DNA of 64,000 nucleotides from Natronosalvus caseinilyticus (GCF_017357105.1 NZ_CP071596.1:2728001-2792000); one strand, 5' to 3'; shown: positions 20,201 to 27,797, counted from the first letter of the stretch. Notes: generated from the sequence alone by a model not told the origin. Made by a program: numbers and translations.

Positions 20201-20386
20201 GACGGAGAGGTCGTCGATACTGACCACGAGACCGATGGTGGTGCGGCGACTGCGGACGAACGAGACGCCACGCAGGACCTCATCGACGCCGGCGAGTCGC
20301 CGGAGTGTCCCTCCTGTGGCTCGCTCTCGCTGTACTTCTCGGAGGGCTGTAAGACCTGCGAGTCCTGCGGTTGGAGCGAGTGTTGA
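17246..20386 (+). CDS. nrdJ: adenosylcobalamin-dependent ribonucleoside-diphosphate reductase (class II)
   Basis: The 1046-residue enzyme makes deoxyribonucleotides using adenosylcobalamin. Visible class II motifs include SLSFMPNSPTLMNAG, LSACFVMSPDDD, GGGVGYGFWQLRP, the Asn-Pro-Cys-Gly-Glu active-site loop (around residue 435), and the APTGTTSMVGNTTGG loop. A poorly conserved acidic linker follows, and the C-terminal CPSCG...CKTCESCGW cysteines act as redox thiols or a zinc ribbon. No intein interrupts any of these motifs, although inteins are frequent in this gene in other archaea. An upstream in-frame ATG at 17111 precedes the TATA-predicted transcript and is rejected. The gene is monocistronic. 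Confidence 0.96.
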   Translation: MSGSELTADDLTLPIKRTEGETLEDRMTTNAYQNILPARYLRKDANGELTETQEELFERVGKNIALAEAVYEANNQGLEITVTPNQLKPGHPRRDELAAEVFGEGTTVDDNSETTLTERNVNKFAYDTIVPELPKPVREHVEDVAETFIEGMESLSFMPNSPTLMNAGDELQQLSACFVMSPDDDLADIHETAKKAAEVFQSGGGVGYGFWQLRPFGDSVGSTGGIASGPITFMRTYDQLCETIAQGGTRRGAQMGIMRVSHPDVIEFIHAKNKDVSLAHTLRLNDPDDYTYTTFAEALEEARELIDDDGKVPKHLRNAVEGHLSNFNISVGVTDAFMEAVQNGEEYTFTNPRTEEPHIATEETKEMYGRYDLGEYVEVGEPLSVPAELVWERIVEGAHENGEPGVIYLERVNKEHSFDVEKHPEHTILATNPCGEQPLEEFEACNLGHINLSTLADFDAPDWRVWSAEHADEYDSHEDAVAAFLEDAIDWEEFDERIEYGTRFLENVVTMSDFPVEEIEETVRRMRKIGLGIMGLAQLYIQLGIKYGSDEGNEVARQLMTHINHGAKATSHELATERGSFADWDDSKYANPTEYREWFEHQTGESADDWADGYPIRNHNVTTIAPTGTTSMVGNTTGGCEPIYNVAYYKNVTDDVQGDEMLVEFDDYFLRTLEANDVDVEAAKREAQEQMATNQFDGVDGLETVPDAIGELFVITADLSAKDHAAVQCACQEGVDSAISKTVNAPNDSTLEDAKDVFEWVYEHGGKGVTYYRDGTRTKQVLTTRADNTEFADEQEAAEALLEQIDDIFGGLEQFLEHEDVREVLEADGATIGTRDEPVTVDFAEKRERPDSLQGVSQRIDTGYGKVYVTINEDPETGQPFELFANIGHSGGFTNSFTEALAKVISTSLRSGVDPEEVIDELCGTRSPKVAWDKGEQIQSIPDAIGTAMRRYLDDEIDKPYPKQQTLEESADAETDADADASLETDGEVVDTDHETDGGAATADERDATQDLIDAGESPECPSCGSLSLYFSEGCKTCESCGWSEC

Positions 20387-20407
20387 TCGAGTAGGGTCGA
20401 CGCTGAT

Positions 20408-20431
20408 TCAGCTTTTCAGCTTTCCAGATTT
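20408..20431. repeat. 8-bp tandem repeat at the nrdJ 3' junction
   Basis: Two copies of TCAGCTTT are followed by a degenerate third, CCAGATTT, between the convergent nrdJ and monooxygenase-like genes. The T-runs may serve termination. Confidence 0.45.
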
Positions 20432-20489
20432 CCGACGGTAGGTTCGACTTCGCGGGCGGCACTTCTCGAGCATTGGTACAGTCGATACA

Positions 20490-20810
20490 CTACTCGGGCG
20501 GGTCAGCGGAGTCACCGAACCCGCTTTCATACGTTTCGATGACTTCCGTAATGGTGACTTCGTACGCGTCGTACCACTCGTTCCACCGTTGTTTCGCTCG
20601 ATTGTGGTCTGCATCCGCGCCAAACGCCTCGAGCGCGTCGAGTGTCTCCCAGTAGTAGACGACGAGCACCTCACCACTTGCTGGGTCGTTCCACGTTCGT
20701 TTGCCCCGATACCCGTCCGTCTCTTCGGCAACGGCCTGGATCGAGTCGTTCAACTCGTGGAACTCCGCATCGTACTCCCCCGGATCTAGGCGAAACGTAA
20801 CCAGGTACAT
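20490..20810 (-). CDS. ABM-type (antibiotic biosynthesis monooxygenase-like) protein
   Basis: The 106-residue protein from ATG 20810 has the ferredoxin-like dimeric alpha-beta barrel pattern. A first strand MYLVTFRLDPG is followed by a helix with AVAEETDGYRGKRTW, then a central strand EVLVVYYWETLDALEAF and a helix rich in Trp and Arg (HNRAKQRWNEWYD). Such small ABM domains range from monooxygenases to heme-degrading or unknown enzymes, so no substrate is proposed. An ATG 10 codons upstream is possible but adds an atypical stretch. It converges with nrdJ. Confidence 0.72.
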   Translation of the reverse strand: MYLVTFRLDPGEYDAEFHELNDSIQAVAEETDGYRGKRTWNDPASGEVLVVYYWETLDALEAFGADADHNRAKQRWNEWYDAYEVTITEVIETYESGFGDSADPPE

Positions 20811-20978
20811 CGATACCTGTATCCAGGCGTTCGCGGTCAAAAGGATTCGCCTTCGAGAACACGAGATGTGCTGAAGACACCCCCTACACTACGCACCGTC
20901 CACGCAAAGACGCGAGAAACAGCCTTCAACGGAGCAACCGACGGAACACTTAGCACGCCCGATGCCGAAACTCAGCCA

Positions 20979-21095
20979 ATGACCGACGCTGGACCTGCGT
21001 GTCCCAGTTGCGGGGCCCACCTGTACAAACGTCACTGCAAGTACGTCTGTCCGCAACATGGCGTCGTCTACGACTGTTCCGATCCGTTTCGATAG
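20979..21095 (+). CDS. small CPxCG zinc-finger protein (HVO_2523-like)
   Basis: The 38-residue microprotein has Cys-Pro-Ser-Cys-Gly and a second HCKYVCPQH cluster, giving four to six possible Cys/His ligands for one zinc. The conserved tail is VVYDCSDPF. I recognise it as the haloarchaeal HVO_2523-type zinc finger. ATG 20979 is preferred because the longer open frame upstream lacks conserved character. Its stop lies inside the first copy of a 35-bp tandem repeat. Function unknown; it may bind nucleic acid or a protein partner. Confidence 0.75.
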   Translation: MTDAGPACPSCGAHLYKRHCKYVCPQHGVVYDCSDPFR

Positions 21096-21159
21096 TCCCA
21101 CGTCGGCGGACGGCCCAGCGACTACGATACTCCCACGTCGGCGGACGACTCACCGACTG
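21090..21159. repeat. 35-bp tandem duplication
   Basis: Unit 1 (21090-21124) and unit 2 (21125-21159) begin with CGATAGTCCCACGTCGGCGG and CGATACTCCCACGTCGGCGG and diverge mostly in the last dozen bases. The zinc-finger stop codon is in unit 1, so the duplication lies at the 3' edge of that gene, before the HalX regulator. Confidence 0.75.
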
Positions 21160-21215
21160 AGTTCACCGAAACGACTACCCCCTCGAGTGCCCCACGTTCT
21201 GACGATTCCCGTCGC

Positions 21216-21743
21216 ATGGCCACCGAACCGACGATTCTCGTCGTCGACGACGAGCGCGACCTGGTCGACCTCTACGCGAGCTGGATGCGCGACAGCTACG
21301 CCGTTCGCACCGCCTACACGGGCCGCGGCGCACTCGAGCAGGTGAGCGACGAGGTCGACGTCGTGCTGCTCGACCGACAAATGCCCGATCTCACCGGCGA
21401 CGAGGTCCTCGACGAACTCCGCCGTCGAGGCCACGACTGCTGGGTCATCATGGTTACCGCCGTCGATCCCGGACTCGACATCATCGATCTCGACGTCGAC
21501 GACTACGTGACGAAGCCAGTCTCGCGAACGACGTTGACGCGCCTGATCGAAACCCTCCGCGCCAAGTCGCGGTACGGTCAGCACGGTCGTCGCGAGGTGG
21601 CGGCCCTCTCGAACAAGAAGGAAGCACTCGACGGGTCCCTCTCGATCGACGACCTCGAGGGAACCGAGCAATATCGACGCCTCGAGGCGGACTTACAGGA
21701 ACTCGGTGACTCGATGGGAGAGGGGCTCGCCGAAGGCGAGTAG
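21216..21743 (+). CDS. response regulator with HalX domain
   Basis: The 175-residue protein has a receiver domain at residues 1-115, with acidic pair Asp11-Asp12, phosphoacceptor Asp53 in LLDRQMPD and the Lys of VTKPVS near 98. A C-terminal HalX helical domain (about 115-170) contains the typical ALSNKKEALDG...TEQYRRLEADLQEL pattern. HalX regulators are archaeal signalling proteins that lack a DNA-binding domain. No histidine kinase is adjacent; the kinases at 25773 and 38738 are possible but unproven partners. Confidence 0.93.
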   Translation: MATEPTILVVDDERDLVDLYASWMRDSYAVRTAYTGRGALEQVSDEVDVVLLDRQMPDLTGDEVLDELRRRGHDCWVIMVTAVDPGLDIIDLDVDDYVTKPVSRTTLTRLIETLRAKSRYGQHGRREVAALSNKKEALDGSLSIDDLEGTEQYRRLEADLQELGDSMGEGLAEGE

Positions 21744-21825
21744 CGCAAATAGTGCAGGGATTCGTCGAGGGGATTAACACGAGTACCGAGAGACTCAGGT
21801 GACGTGAACGGAGACGCGTCTTGGC

Positions 21826-22542
21826 TCACTCGAGCGACGTCCTCGCCGTCGACCCAGTCCGGAGATGGCTGTAGATCGACGGTGCGAACAGTGCGACGGC
21901 GACGACCGCCGCCGACCCGGTAAGGACGAGCCCATGCTGACCGACCCCGTCGGCCAGGACGTCGTTCGTGAGCCTGGCCGCCGAGGCACCGACGAGAACG
22001 GCTGCGATCGTCCACGGCAGCTCGCCGAGGGCCGTTCCGACGACCAGGTGTCGAAGCCGGACCTCGCTGACGGCGGCGGCGGCCGTCGCGACGTCCGATG
22101 GAATCGGGGCGAGTCGCGACGTGACGACGCCGCGAACGGGGCCGACGGCGTCGTAGTACCGGTCGATAACGTCGCAACTCCGCCCGAGGATGCCGGCGAG
22201 CGGGCGTCCCTCGCCGGTCGACCAGTTGCTCCCCCCGACGAGCCAGCGAACCACGAGGAAGGTCGGAATTACGGTCAGCGAGACGCCGAGCAGGGCGACG
22301 GGGAGACCGAGAACTGCACCGTAGCCGTAACCGACCAGGACGGCGAGCGGCGTCGTCGGCCACGCGAAGAGGGGCCGGACAGTGTACAGAACGGCGACGG
22401 CGAGTCCGAACCGGTACGGATCGTCAGCGACGGATTCGAGCACGCCGACCGTGGCCGACGGCGAGACGAGCAGGCTCGCGAGGAGGACGAAACCCACGAG
22501 TACCGTCCCGAGGAGGGCTCGAGTGGTGATCGGCGACGCCAT
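21826..22542 (-). CDS. TVP38/TMEM64 (SNARE-associated-like) membrane protein
   Basis: The 238-residue protein from ATG 22542 has about five to six membrane segments and the conserved core of this family: a Pro-Leu-Phe-Ala-Trp-Pro region, an Ala/Gly-rich YGYGAVLGLP helix, and an SRLAPIPSDVATAAAA segment matching the conserved re-entrant motif. TVP38/DedA-like proteins are linked to lipid or ion handling in the membrane. The frame continues upstream of the ATG, but that part reads through the divergent promoter region and is not typical. It is divergent from DUF5830 at 22733. Confidence 0.88.
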   Translation of the reverse strand: MASPITTRALLGTVLVGFVLLASLLVSPSATVGVLESVADDPYRFGLAVAVLYTVRPLFAWPTTPLAVLVGYGYGAVLGLPVALLGVSLTVIPTFLVVRWLVGGSNWSTGEGRPLAGILGRSCDVIDRYYDAVGPVRGVVTSRLAPIPSDVATAAAAVSEVRLRHLVVGTALGELPWTIAAVLVGASAARLTNDVLADGVGQHGLVLTGSAAVVAVALFAPSIYSHLRTGSTARTSLE

Positions 22543-22732
22543 CGATTGGCCGGTGGTTCGAACGCCGGGGTTGAAACCTTTCTGTCTCGTGACGTTCTCC
22601 CGAGGTGATAGCAGCGGTTCCATTCCTTCTAATCTCCGTGTTCTTCGGTAACGAGAGCGCCAACCCGGGCGAGAGGGCCGAGCGTCGACACAACGTTTAT
22701 CACTATCCACGGAACACTCGAGAGCGAGCACG

Positions 22733-23092
22733 ATGGCCGAAGACGACCGCGTCGACCTCGGACTCGCTCTCCTCGAGCGACTCGAGCACGAGTCGCTCCC
22801 GCTCCCGGCGGTCGTCGACCGAATCGAGACGATCACTACGGATCCCGCAGTGACGCGAACGATTCTCGACGAGGCGGAACTGCGGGGCATCATCGACCGA
22901 GAGGACGGCATCGTTCGCGTGAAGAGTCGCCAGTACGTCCGGTTCGAAGAACAGGTCATCACCAAGGAGGGCGAGTTCTCCTGTCGCCGCTGTGGCGCCG
23001 GCCTCTCGACGGGTCACTTCATCAAACTCGAGGCCGGCGAACTCGGGCCGTTTGGCTCGTCGTGTATCAGGAAAGTCACGGGGCGGGAGTGA
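22733..23092 (+). CDS. DUF5830 family protein (HTH plus zinc ribbon)
   Basis: The 119-residue protein has an N-terminal helical part resembling a MarR-like winged helix (residues 1-75, ending in IVRVKSRQYVRFEEQVI). A C-terminal half follows with Cys-Arg-Arg-Cys at about 83-86 and a lone SSCIRK cysteine near 110. I recall this as the haloarchaeal DUF5830 family. Three cysteines plus His93 could bind a metal. A TATA-like TTTATCACT about 40 bases upstream (22696-22704) is a plausible promoter. A transcriptional regulator is the most likely role, by inference. Confidence 0.75.
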   Translation: MAEDDRVDLGLALLERLEHESLPLPAVVDRIETITTDPAVTRTILDEAELRGIIDREDGIVRVKSRQYVRFEEQVITKEGEFSCRRCGAGLSTGHFIKLEAGELGPFGSSCIRKVTGRE

Positions 23093-23140
23093 GGGCGATG
23101 ATTACGTCAGAAACGCCGCCGTAACGCCATAACTTTCCGT

Positions 23141-23194
23141 TCGGTAGTTGCCATACAGTCGGTAGCTACTATAGTTTCGGTAGTTGCTATAGTT
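23141..23194. repeat. 18-bp tandem repeat, three units
   Basis: Three adjacent units start with TCGGTAG at 23141, 23159 and 23177, exactly 18 bases apart, and end TGCTATAGTT or close variants. A partial fourth (CCGATATC) follows. The array fills the gap between the convergent DUF5830 and DUF7115-like genes. It is not coding and is AT-richer than its surroundings. Confidence 0.8.
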
Positions 23195-23216
23195 CCGATA
23201 TCTTTGCCAGCAGCAG

Positions 23217-24308
23217 TTATCGACCCTGCCGAAGCTCCTCGATCAACTGCTCGATAGTCGCCTGTTGGGCCTCGAGCAACTCGGTCTGGGCCTCGACGGC
23301 CGACTCGAGCGATTCGATTCGCTCGAGCAGTTCCGGGTCGGCCGAGGACGAGTCCGCCGTCGACGTGTCCCGGACCACACCGACCGAGGATCGATCGGTC
23401 GCGCTCGACTCGTCGTGCAGGTCGCCGTCGGCGGTCTGATGCTGGGCTGCCTGCCCGGTACCCTCGTCTGCGCTTGACCCCAAATCGAAAGCACTCGAGG
23501 AGCCGAGTGGGTCGCTGGAGAGGTCGGTCTCGGTCGGTTCCTGGCTCGCGGCCGCCTCCTCACCGAGGTCGTCTGGTTCCGGCGGGTTCGCATCCAGCGG
23601 GTCGACGCCGATGCCGAAGTCGACGCCCGACGCCGACTCGGTCGTCGGTTCGTCCGCGTCGTCCTCGTCTGCCGCGAGGAGCGCGTTGAGTTCCTCGAGC
23701 GTCTCGACGTCGTGGAACGAACAGAGCGCGCGCTTGAGGCGTTCGGCGACCTCGTCGGCCTGGTCGTTCGGCGCTTTGATCCGCTGCTGGCGACCGTCCA
23801 CCCCGAGAACGACCTGCGTGGCGACGCTGCCGTCCTCGAACGAGAGGTTCGTCACGTCGGCATAGTGGTACTGCTCGAAGTCGCTGTCCCAGACGGCCTC
23901 GCCGATGTGCTTGACGAGTCGGTCGCTCGTGATGATGAGGGTGAGTTCGCTGAAGCGGAACGTCTTGAGGACGGATTCGCCCGAGTCGGTGATGTCGTTG
24001 CCGGTGAGGACGCCGGCGAGCACGGGGTGGAGGACGTCGTCGGTTCGATTGGCGGGAATCGTGAACTCGCGTTCGCCGTCGAGGGCGTACTCGAGCGTAA
24101 ATCGGGTCTTTCGGCGACCTTCCGAGAGCGTGAGGCGGTCGGCGTCGTGCGGGAACGCGTCGACGGATTCGTCGCTCAGCAGTCCTTCGGCGCGATAGAT
24201 GATGGTCCTGGAGGGTGTGATGAACAGTTCGTCGTCACCACCGAGTGGCACTCGAGCGGCGATTTCCTCGCCCTCGAGCGTCGACTGGACGATACCGGGA
24301 ACGGTCAT
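23217..24308 (-). CDS. DUF7115-like protein with C-terminal coiled coil
   Basis: The 363-residue protein starts MTVPGIVQSTLEGEEIAA at ATG 24308. Residues 1-200 form a beta-rich domain that reads like two PH-like repeats (LFITPSRTIIYRAEG and LTLIITSDRLVKHIG). An acidic Ser/Asp/Glu linker (205-320) follows, and the end is a clear coiled coil with heptads (LLERIESLESAVEAQ). I recall the N-terminal domain as DUF7115 in haloarchaea; the name is from memory. PH-like plus coiled coil suggests a membrane-associated or assembly role, but there is no transmembrane segment. Sequence upstream of 24308 is not conserved-looking. Confidence 0.72.
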   Translation of the reverse strand: MTVPGIVQSTLEGEEIAARVPLGGDDELFITPSRTIIYRAEGLLSDESVDAFPHDADRLTLSEGRRKTRFTLEYALDGEREFTIPANRTDDVLHPVLAGVLTGNDITDSGESVLKTFRFSELTLIITSDRLVKHIGEAVWDSDFEQYHYADVTNLSFEDGSVATQVVLGVDGRQQRIKAPNDQADEVAERLKRALCSFHDVETLEELNALLAADEDDADEPTTESASGVDFGIGVDPLDANPPEPDDLGEEAAASQEPTETDLSSDPLGSSSAFDLGSSADEGTGQAAQHQTADGDLHDESSATDRSSVGVVRDTSTADSSSADPELLERIESLESAVEAQTELLEAQQATIEQLIEELRQGR

Positions 24309-24415
24309 GCACCGTGGTTCGTATGGGCTGGTGATAAATCCGTGGGTAGGGATTACACGCCGTCGGCGAATGGGAAGGTTAAAGAAACACAGCGCACAAC
24401 CCGCTACTGCAGCAA

Positions 24416-24568
24416 GCCCGGGTGGCTTAGCTGGACATAGCGCCGCACTCATAGGGTTCAGAGATTCGGTGCGGTTTCGCCTTGGAAGCCTCCGTGTCCC
24501 TCGAGGACTCTGCCGAGCCTCGAACCTGGGACATGCGGAGATCGAGGGTTCGGAGCCCTCCCCGGGCA
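24416..24568 (+). tRNA. elongator tRNA-Met (CAT) with intron
   Basis: Acceptor arms GCCCGGG (24416-24422) and CCCGGGC (24561-24567) pair, with discriminator A at 24568. The anticodon stem is CCGCA (24443-24447) with TGCGG (24534-24538), and the loop has CAT at 24450-24452. A 79-base intron at about 24454-24532 interrupts the loop after the base 3' of the anticodon, the canonical archaeal splice position. Its ends could shift by a base or two in the bulge-helix-bulge. Haloarchaeal elongator tRNA-Met genes are known to carry an intron of about this size. Confidence 0.93.
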
Positions 24569-25056
24569 TATTACTATTTGTACGGTGCCTACTATTACCG
24601 ACCTCCGAGTTGTACATCCCCTCATCTGGAGCACAGGAGAATTAGCCTGATCCGACTTTCCTGCTACTTTCGCTCTGGCAGTCATGCTGTGACGACTCTC
24701 CGCGGACCATTTAATCGTAGAAGGACGCCGACTTCACCGTTCCCGAGTCCGACAGCGACCTCGCCGAATACCTCGTACTCAGCGATGGACGAGCCGTAGG
24801 TTCCGATGAGAAACTACTATTCGCGCCGTGGACAAATCGCGACCCTCTCGAGACCGCTGTCGACGTCGCACCTATCGGGAGGGTCCGTGGGACGTCGGCG
24901 ACGGCCTTGCCCAGGGAGAGGGGCCCCGCGACTACAACCGTCATCGAATGCGGTCTTCCAGGAAGCCCGAGTATCGGTAAGTCCGTACGTTCTCGGAGTC
25001 GAAAAGTCGGCTCCTGCCAGGTCAGGCCTTTTTTGGCTCGAAGCCGGAGTCGAGTC
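24569..25056. other. 488-base stretch without a complete gene
   Basis: This stretch follows tRNA-Met. A TATA-like CATTTAATC lies at 24708-24716. From 24721 the plus strand is open in the frame of the downstream gene but lacks a start codon until TTG 24907. It may hold a gene remnant (see next entry). A T-run flanked by GGC and GCC lies at 25029-25043. Confidence 0.5.
24721..24906 (+). pseudogene. possible start-less gene remnant
   Basis: After TAG 24718-24720 the frame reads KDADFTVPESDSDLAEYLV and continues through a DGRAVGSDEKLLFAPWTNRD segment. This is acidic and protein-like as in real genes here, yet it contains no ATG, GTG or TTG before 24907. The frame then runs without a stop into the DUF2299-like gene. 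It may be the decayed 3' part of a gene truncated next to tRNA-Met, or a chance open frame. I recognise no family. Confidence 0.25.
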
Positions 25057-25599
25057 ATGACGACCCACGTGAGCGTCGAGCAGGTCAGGTGGTGGCTCGA
25101 CGAGAACGCCATTCAGGACGTTACGCCTCACTCTCAGGAGGAAACGGAGTTCAACCTGCAGGTGACCCTCTCGCGCCTGCCGATACACCTCATCCAGGAG
25201 GAGAAGCGGGGTCCGATTCGGGTCGTCGGGCGTAGCGCGTTCGACACCGAACGGGCAAAGCGACTCATCCGCGAGGAGGAGTCGCGCACGGAGCTACTGA
25301 CCCAGATCGGGCCGGTGCTTGCTGCGACGCCCGGGTTCTACACGTTCCTCGACGAGGAGGACCGCGCCTGTGAGCTTCGGAACGCCGAGGTGCTCCAGCT
25401 AGAGCACCGGATCTATCCCGGTGAGGCGACTCAGCAATCGTTGATGGACAGCGTGATGGGAATTGCCACCGGAATGCGCTACGTCCAGAACGTTCTGGCG
25501 GCGACACACCCCGGGTCATCGGCGAGATCCGATGAATCCACTAACGAGGGGACCTCAGAATCGGATACACCGTCCACCGACGAAACGGACGCGGACTGA
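25057..25599 (+). CDS. DUF2299-like protein
   Basis: The 180-residue protein from ATG 25057 begins MTTHVSVEQVRWWLDENAI. It has an alpha-beta pattern with the strand NLQVTLSRLPIHLIQEEKRGP, a central helix RTELLTQIGPVLAATPGFYTF, then RNAEVLQLEHRIYPGEA, and a disordered Ser/Thr/Glu tail after residue 150. It resembles the small archaeal DUF2299 family (from memory). It has no membrane segment and no catalytic motif that I can name. It is convergent with the histidine kinase at 25773. The frame is open upstream, but conserved character begins at the chosen ATG. Confidence 0.65.
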   Translation: MTTHVSVEQVRWWLDENAIQDVTPHSQEETEFNLQVTLSRLPIHLIQEEKRGPIRVVGRSAFDTERAKRLIREEESRTELLTQIGPVLAATPGFYTFLDEEDRACELRNAEVLQLEHRIYPGEATQQSLMDSVMGIATGMRYVQNVLAATHPGSSARSDESTNEGTSESDTPSTDETDAD

Positions 25600-25772
25600 T
25601 ATCCTTCGTTTTGCCAAAAAATGCATGGGTCGATGAACCTCTTTCGTACTCACGACGCTCTTGATTGCAGATTCCGAAGCCTTTGGACGTGAAACGGGCT
25701 GCCACGTACGGCGTTACGTCGTTCACTTGCAGCGGAGCTACCGGCTCGAGCGGGTGCTCCGTCGTCTGGAAT

Positions 25773-26945
25773 TCACATCTCGCCGTTTGCCGCCGGGAGA
25801 GCGACCGAAAACGTCGAGCCCTCCCCAGGCTCGGAATCGACCTGAATGTCACCGTCGTGGCGCTCCGCGATTCGCTTACAGACCGCGAGGCCGATGCCGG
25901 TTCCCGAGACCTCGTCTTCGCTGTGAAGCCGCTGAAAAATTTCGAAGATGCGTTCCGTCTCGTCCGGATCGATTCCGACCCCCTCGTCGCGAACCGAGAC
26001 GAGCCAGCGGTCGCCGTTCCGTTCGGCCGTCACGTCGATGACCGGCGGTTCGTCGCCGCTGTACTCGAGCGCGTTCGAGATGAGGTTCTGGAAGAGCTGA
26101 CGAAGCTGGCTCGGATCGCCCTCGACGCGAGGGAGGTCGTCCACCTCGAGATCGGCGTCGTGCTCTCGGAGCTTGAGCTCGAGGTTTTTGCGAACGTAAG
26201 CGAAGACGTCGTCGAGGTCGACCGGTTCGAACGGTTCCCGTTGCGTCTCGACGCGCGAGTACTCGAGGAGGCCGTCGATCATCGCTCGCATTCGCTCCGC
26301 GCCGTCGACGGCGTACCCGATGAACTCCTCGCCGTCCTCGTCGAGTTCGTCGGCGTAGCGACGTTCGATCAACTGGAGGTAACTGGTGACCATTCGAAGC
26401 GGTTCCTGAAGGTCGTGGGAGGCGACGTACGCGAACTGCTCGAGTCGCTCGTTCGATCGCTCGAGTTGTTCGTTCGTCTCCTCAAGTTGGTCCTGGACTC
26501 GCTCGAGGGCTCGATTCCGTCGCTCGAGTTCGAGGGCGTTCGTTTTGGCCCGGGCGGCGTAGGTTCCGACGCCGAACCCGGCGACGCAACTCAGCGCGGT
26601 GAGAACGGCGAGCGACCGTCGAGGGTCTTCGAGTCCCATATCCGGTTGCGCGTGATAGACCCCCAGAATACCGAGCATGCCGCCGATTCCGAGAAGCGAC
26701 CAGCCCGCGACGGACGAGTAGAATCGACGGTCGACGGACGACACCGGGAGACGGTACCCGCCGACGAAGACGACGAGGCCCGACCCGGCGATAAACGAGA
26801 AAACCACGAACGCGGACCCGAGCGACGTTCCCTCGGACACCACCGTGACGAAGTACGCGGCGCCGACCAGGACGTACAGGAGACCGAGCCCCATCACCGT
26901 GTATCGTCCTATTACCTCTCCACGTAGACGAGACGAAATCGACAT
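25773..26945 (-). CDS. membrane sensor histidine kinase
   Basis: The 390-residue protein has four predicted membrane helices (about residues 14-36, 43-63, 80-98 and 112-131), a coiled-coil linker (135-170) and a HisKA domain with phosphoacceptor His177 in ASHDLQEPLRM. A HATPase domain follows, with the N box NLISNALEYSGD, G1 DEGVGID and G2 GTGIGLAVC. It has no separate extracellular sensor domain, so the membrane part itself may sense. The kinase core is nearly identical in pattern to the one at 38738-40213. The closest response regulator is the HalX protein at 21216. Confidence 0.95.
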   Translation of the reverse strand: MSISSRLRGEVIGRYTVMGLGLLYVLVGAAYFVTVVSEGTSLGSAFVVFSFIAGSGLVVFVGGYRLPVSSVDRRFYSSVAGWSLLGIGGMLGILGVYHAQPDMGLEDPRRSLAVLTALSCVAGFGVGTYAARAKTNALELERRNRALERVQDQLEETNEQLERSNERLEQFAYVASHDLQEPLRMVTSYLQLIERRYADELDEDGEEFIGYAVDGAERMRAMIDGLLEYSRVETQREPFEPVDLDDVFAYVRKNLELKLREHDADLEVDDLPRVEGDPSQLRQLFQNLISNALEYSGDEPPVIDVTAERNGDRWLVSVRDEGVGIDPDETERIFEIFQRLHSEDEVSGTGIGLAVCKRIAERHDGDIQVDSEPGEGSTFSVALPAANGEM

Positions 26946-27131
26946 CGTAATGCGCTGGGGTTGGGCACGGTATCAGTTAACGATGTATGTCTGTTGTTTT
27001 ATCTTACGCCGTGAATGCCCGACGCGGAGGCGGTAAAACGGAGTAACCTATCTCCGAACGAGATAGTCCTCGAACGATGATAGCGGGAACACCTACCGCT
27101 ATCAGAAGCCGTCTATATGCGGTTGTGGTGA

Positions 27132-27797
27132 ATGTCGATGATGACGACAGTCGCCGAACTCGAGGTCCCCGCCGGCCACTTCGCTGCAGCGACCGCGTTC
27201 GAGCGCATCCCGTCGCTCGAGCTCCAGTTTGCAGGGGTGGTCGGAGAGGGCCCGCCACTCGTGTGGGTGTCGGGGGCGAGTCGTAACGAGATTCAGGAGG
27301 CGCTCGAGGCAGATCCGACGCTCTCAGTGCTCGCCAGTCTGACCGACGCCAGCCGCGAACGCTGGCTCTTTCGCCTCGAGTTCGATTCGCCGATCACGCA
27401 GTTCCAGGAAGTGATCGCCGATCACGGTGGAGCCATCCTCGAGACGACGGGGGCGGACCACCACTGGACGATCGAACTGCTCTTTCACGATCGACAGTCG
27501 CTGTCGGCCGCGCACGACGAACTGCTGGATCAGGAGTTCTCCGTCTCAGTGCGTCGTATGACGGAACTCGACGGCGACCTCAGCGAGGAGACGCCGCTCA
27601 CGGAGACCCAGTACGAGACGATCGTCACGGCTCACGAACTGGGCTACTTCGACGTGCCCCGGAAGGTGACCCTGAAAGAGCTCGCGGACGAACTCGGCAT
27701 CTCTCACCAGGCGCTGTCGGAACGATTGCGGCGAAGCCACGCGGCGCTCGTAAGTGCCAAGCTGTCCGATGGAGACCAGCGAAAGGTCGATCTCTGA
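27132..27797 (+). CDS. Bat-type helix-turn-helix regulator (bacterio-opsin activator-like)
   Basis: The 221-residue protein has an N-terminal beta-rich sensor part (residues 1-150) typical of bacterio-opsin activator-like regulators. The C-terminal HTH_10 domain at about 160-215 begins LTETQYETIVTAHELGYFDVPRKV and contains the ELADELGISHQALSERLRR helix-turn-helix. Such proteins are abundant transcriptional regulators in haloarchaea with diverse targets. It lacks the PAS/GAF domains of full-size Bat. It is divergent from the kinase at 25773, with 186 bases between, which may reflect a functional pair. Confidence 0.92.
   Translation: MSMMTTVAELEVPAGHFAAATAFERIPSLELQFAGVVGEGPPLVWVSGASRNEIQEALEADPTLSVLASLTDASRERWLFRLEFDSPITQFQEVIADHGGAILETTGADHHWTIELLFHDRQSLSAAHDELLDQEFSVSVRRMTELDGDLSEETPLTETQYETIVTAHELGYFDVPRKVTLKELADELGISHQALSERLRRSHAALVSAKLSDGDQRKVDL

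Noticed and set aside
17189-20227. Frame of about 1010 codons antisense to nrdJ
   Set aside because: It is the mirror of GC-rich codons in the real gene; composition is Arg/Val/Leu-rich with no motifs, and nrdJ motifs on the plus strand are complete.
17246-20386. Intein in nrdJ
   Set aside because: Length and uninterrupted motif order fit an intein-free enzyme; no splicing-block motifs were found.
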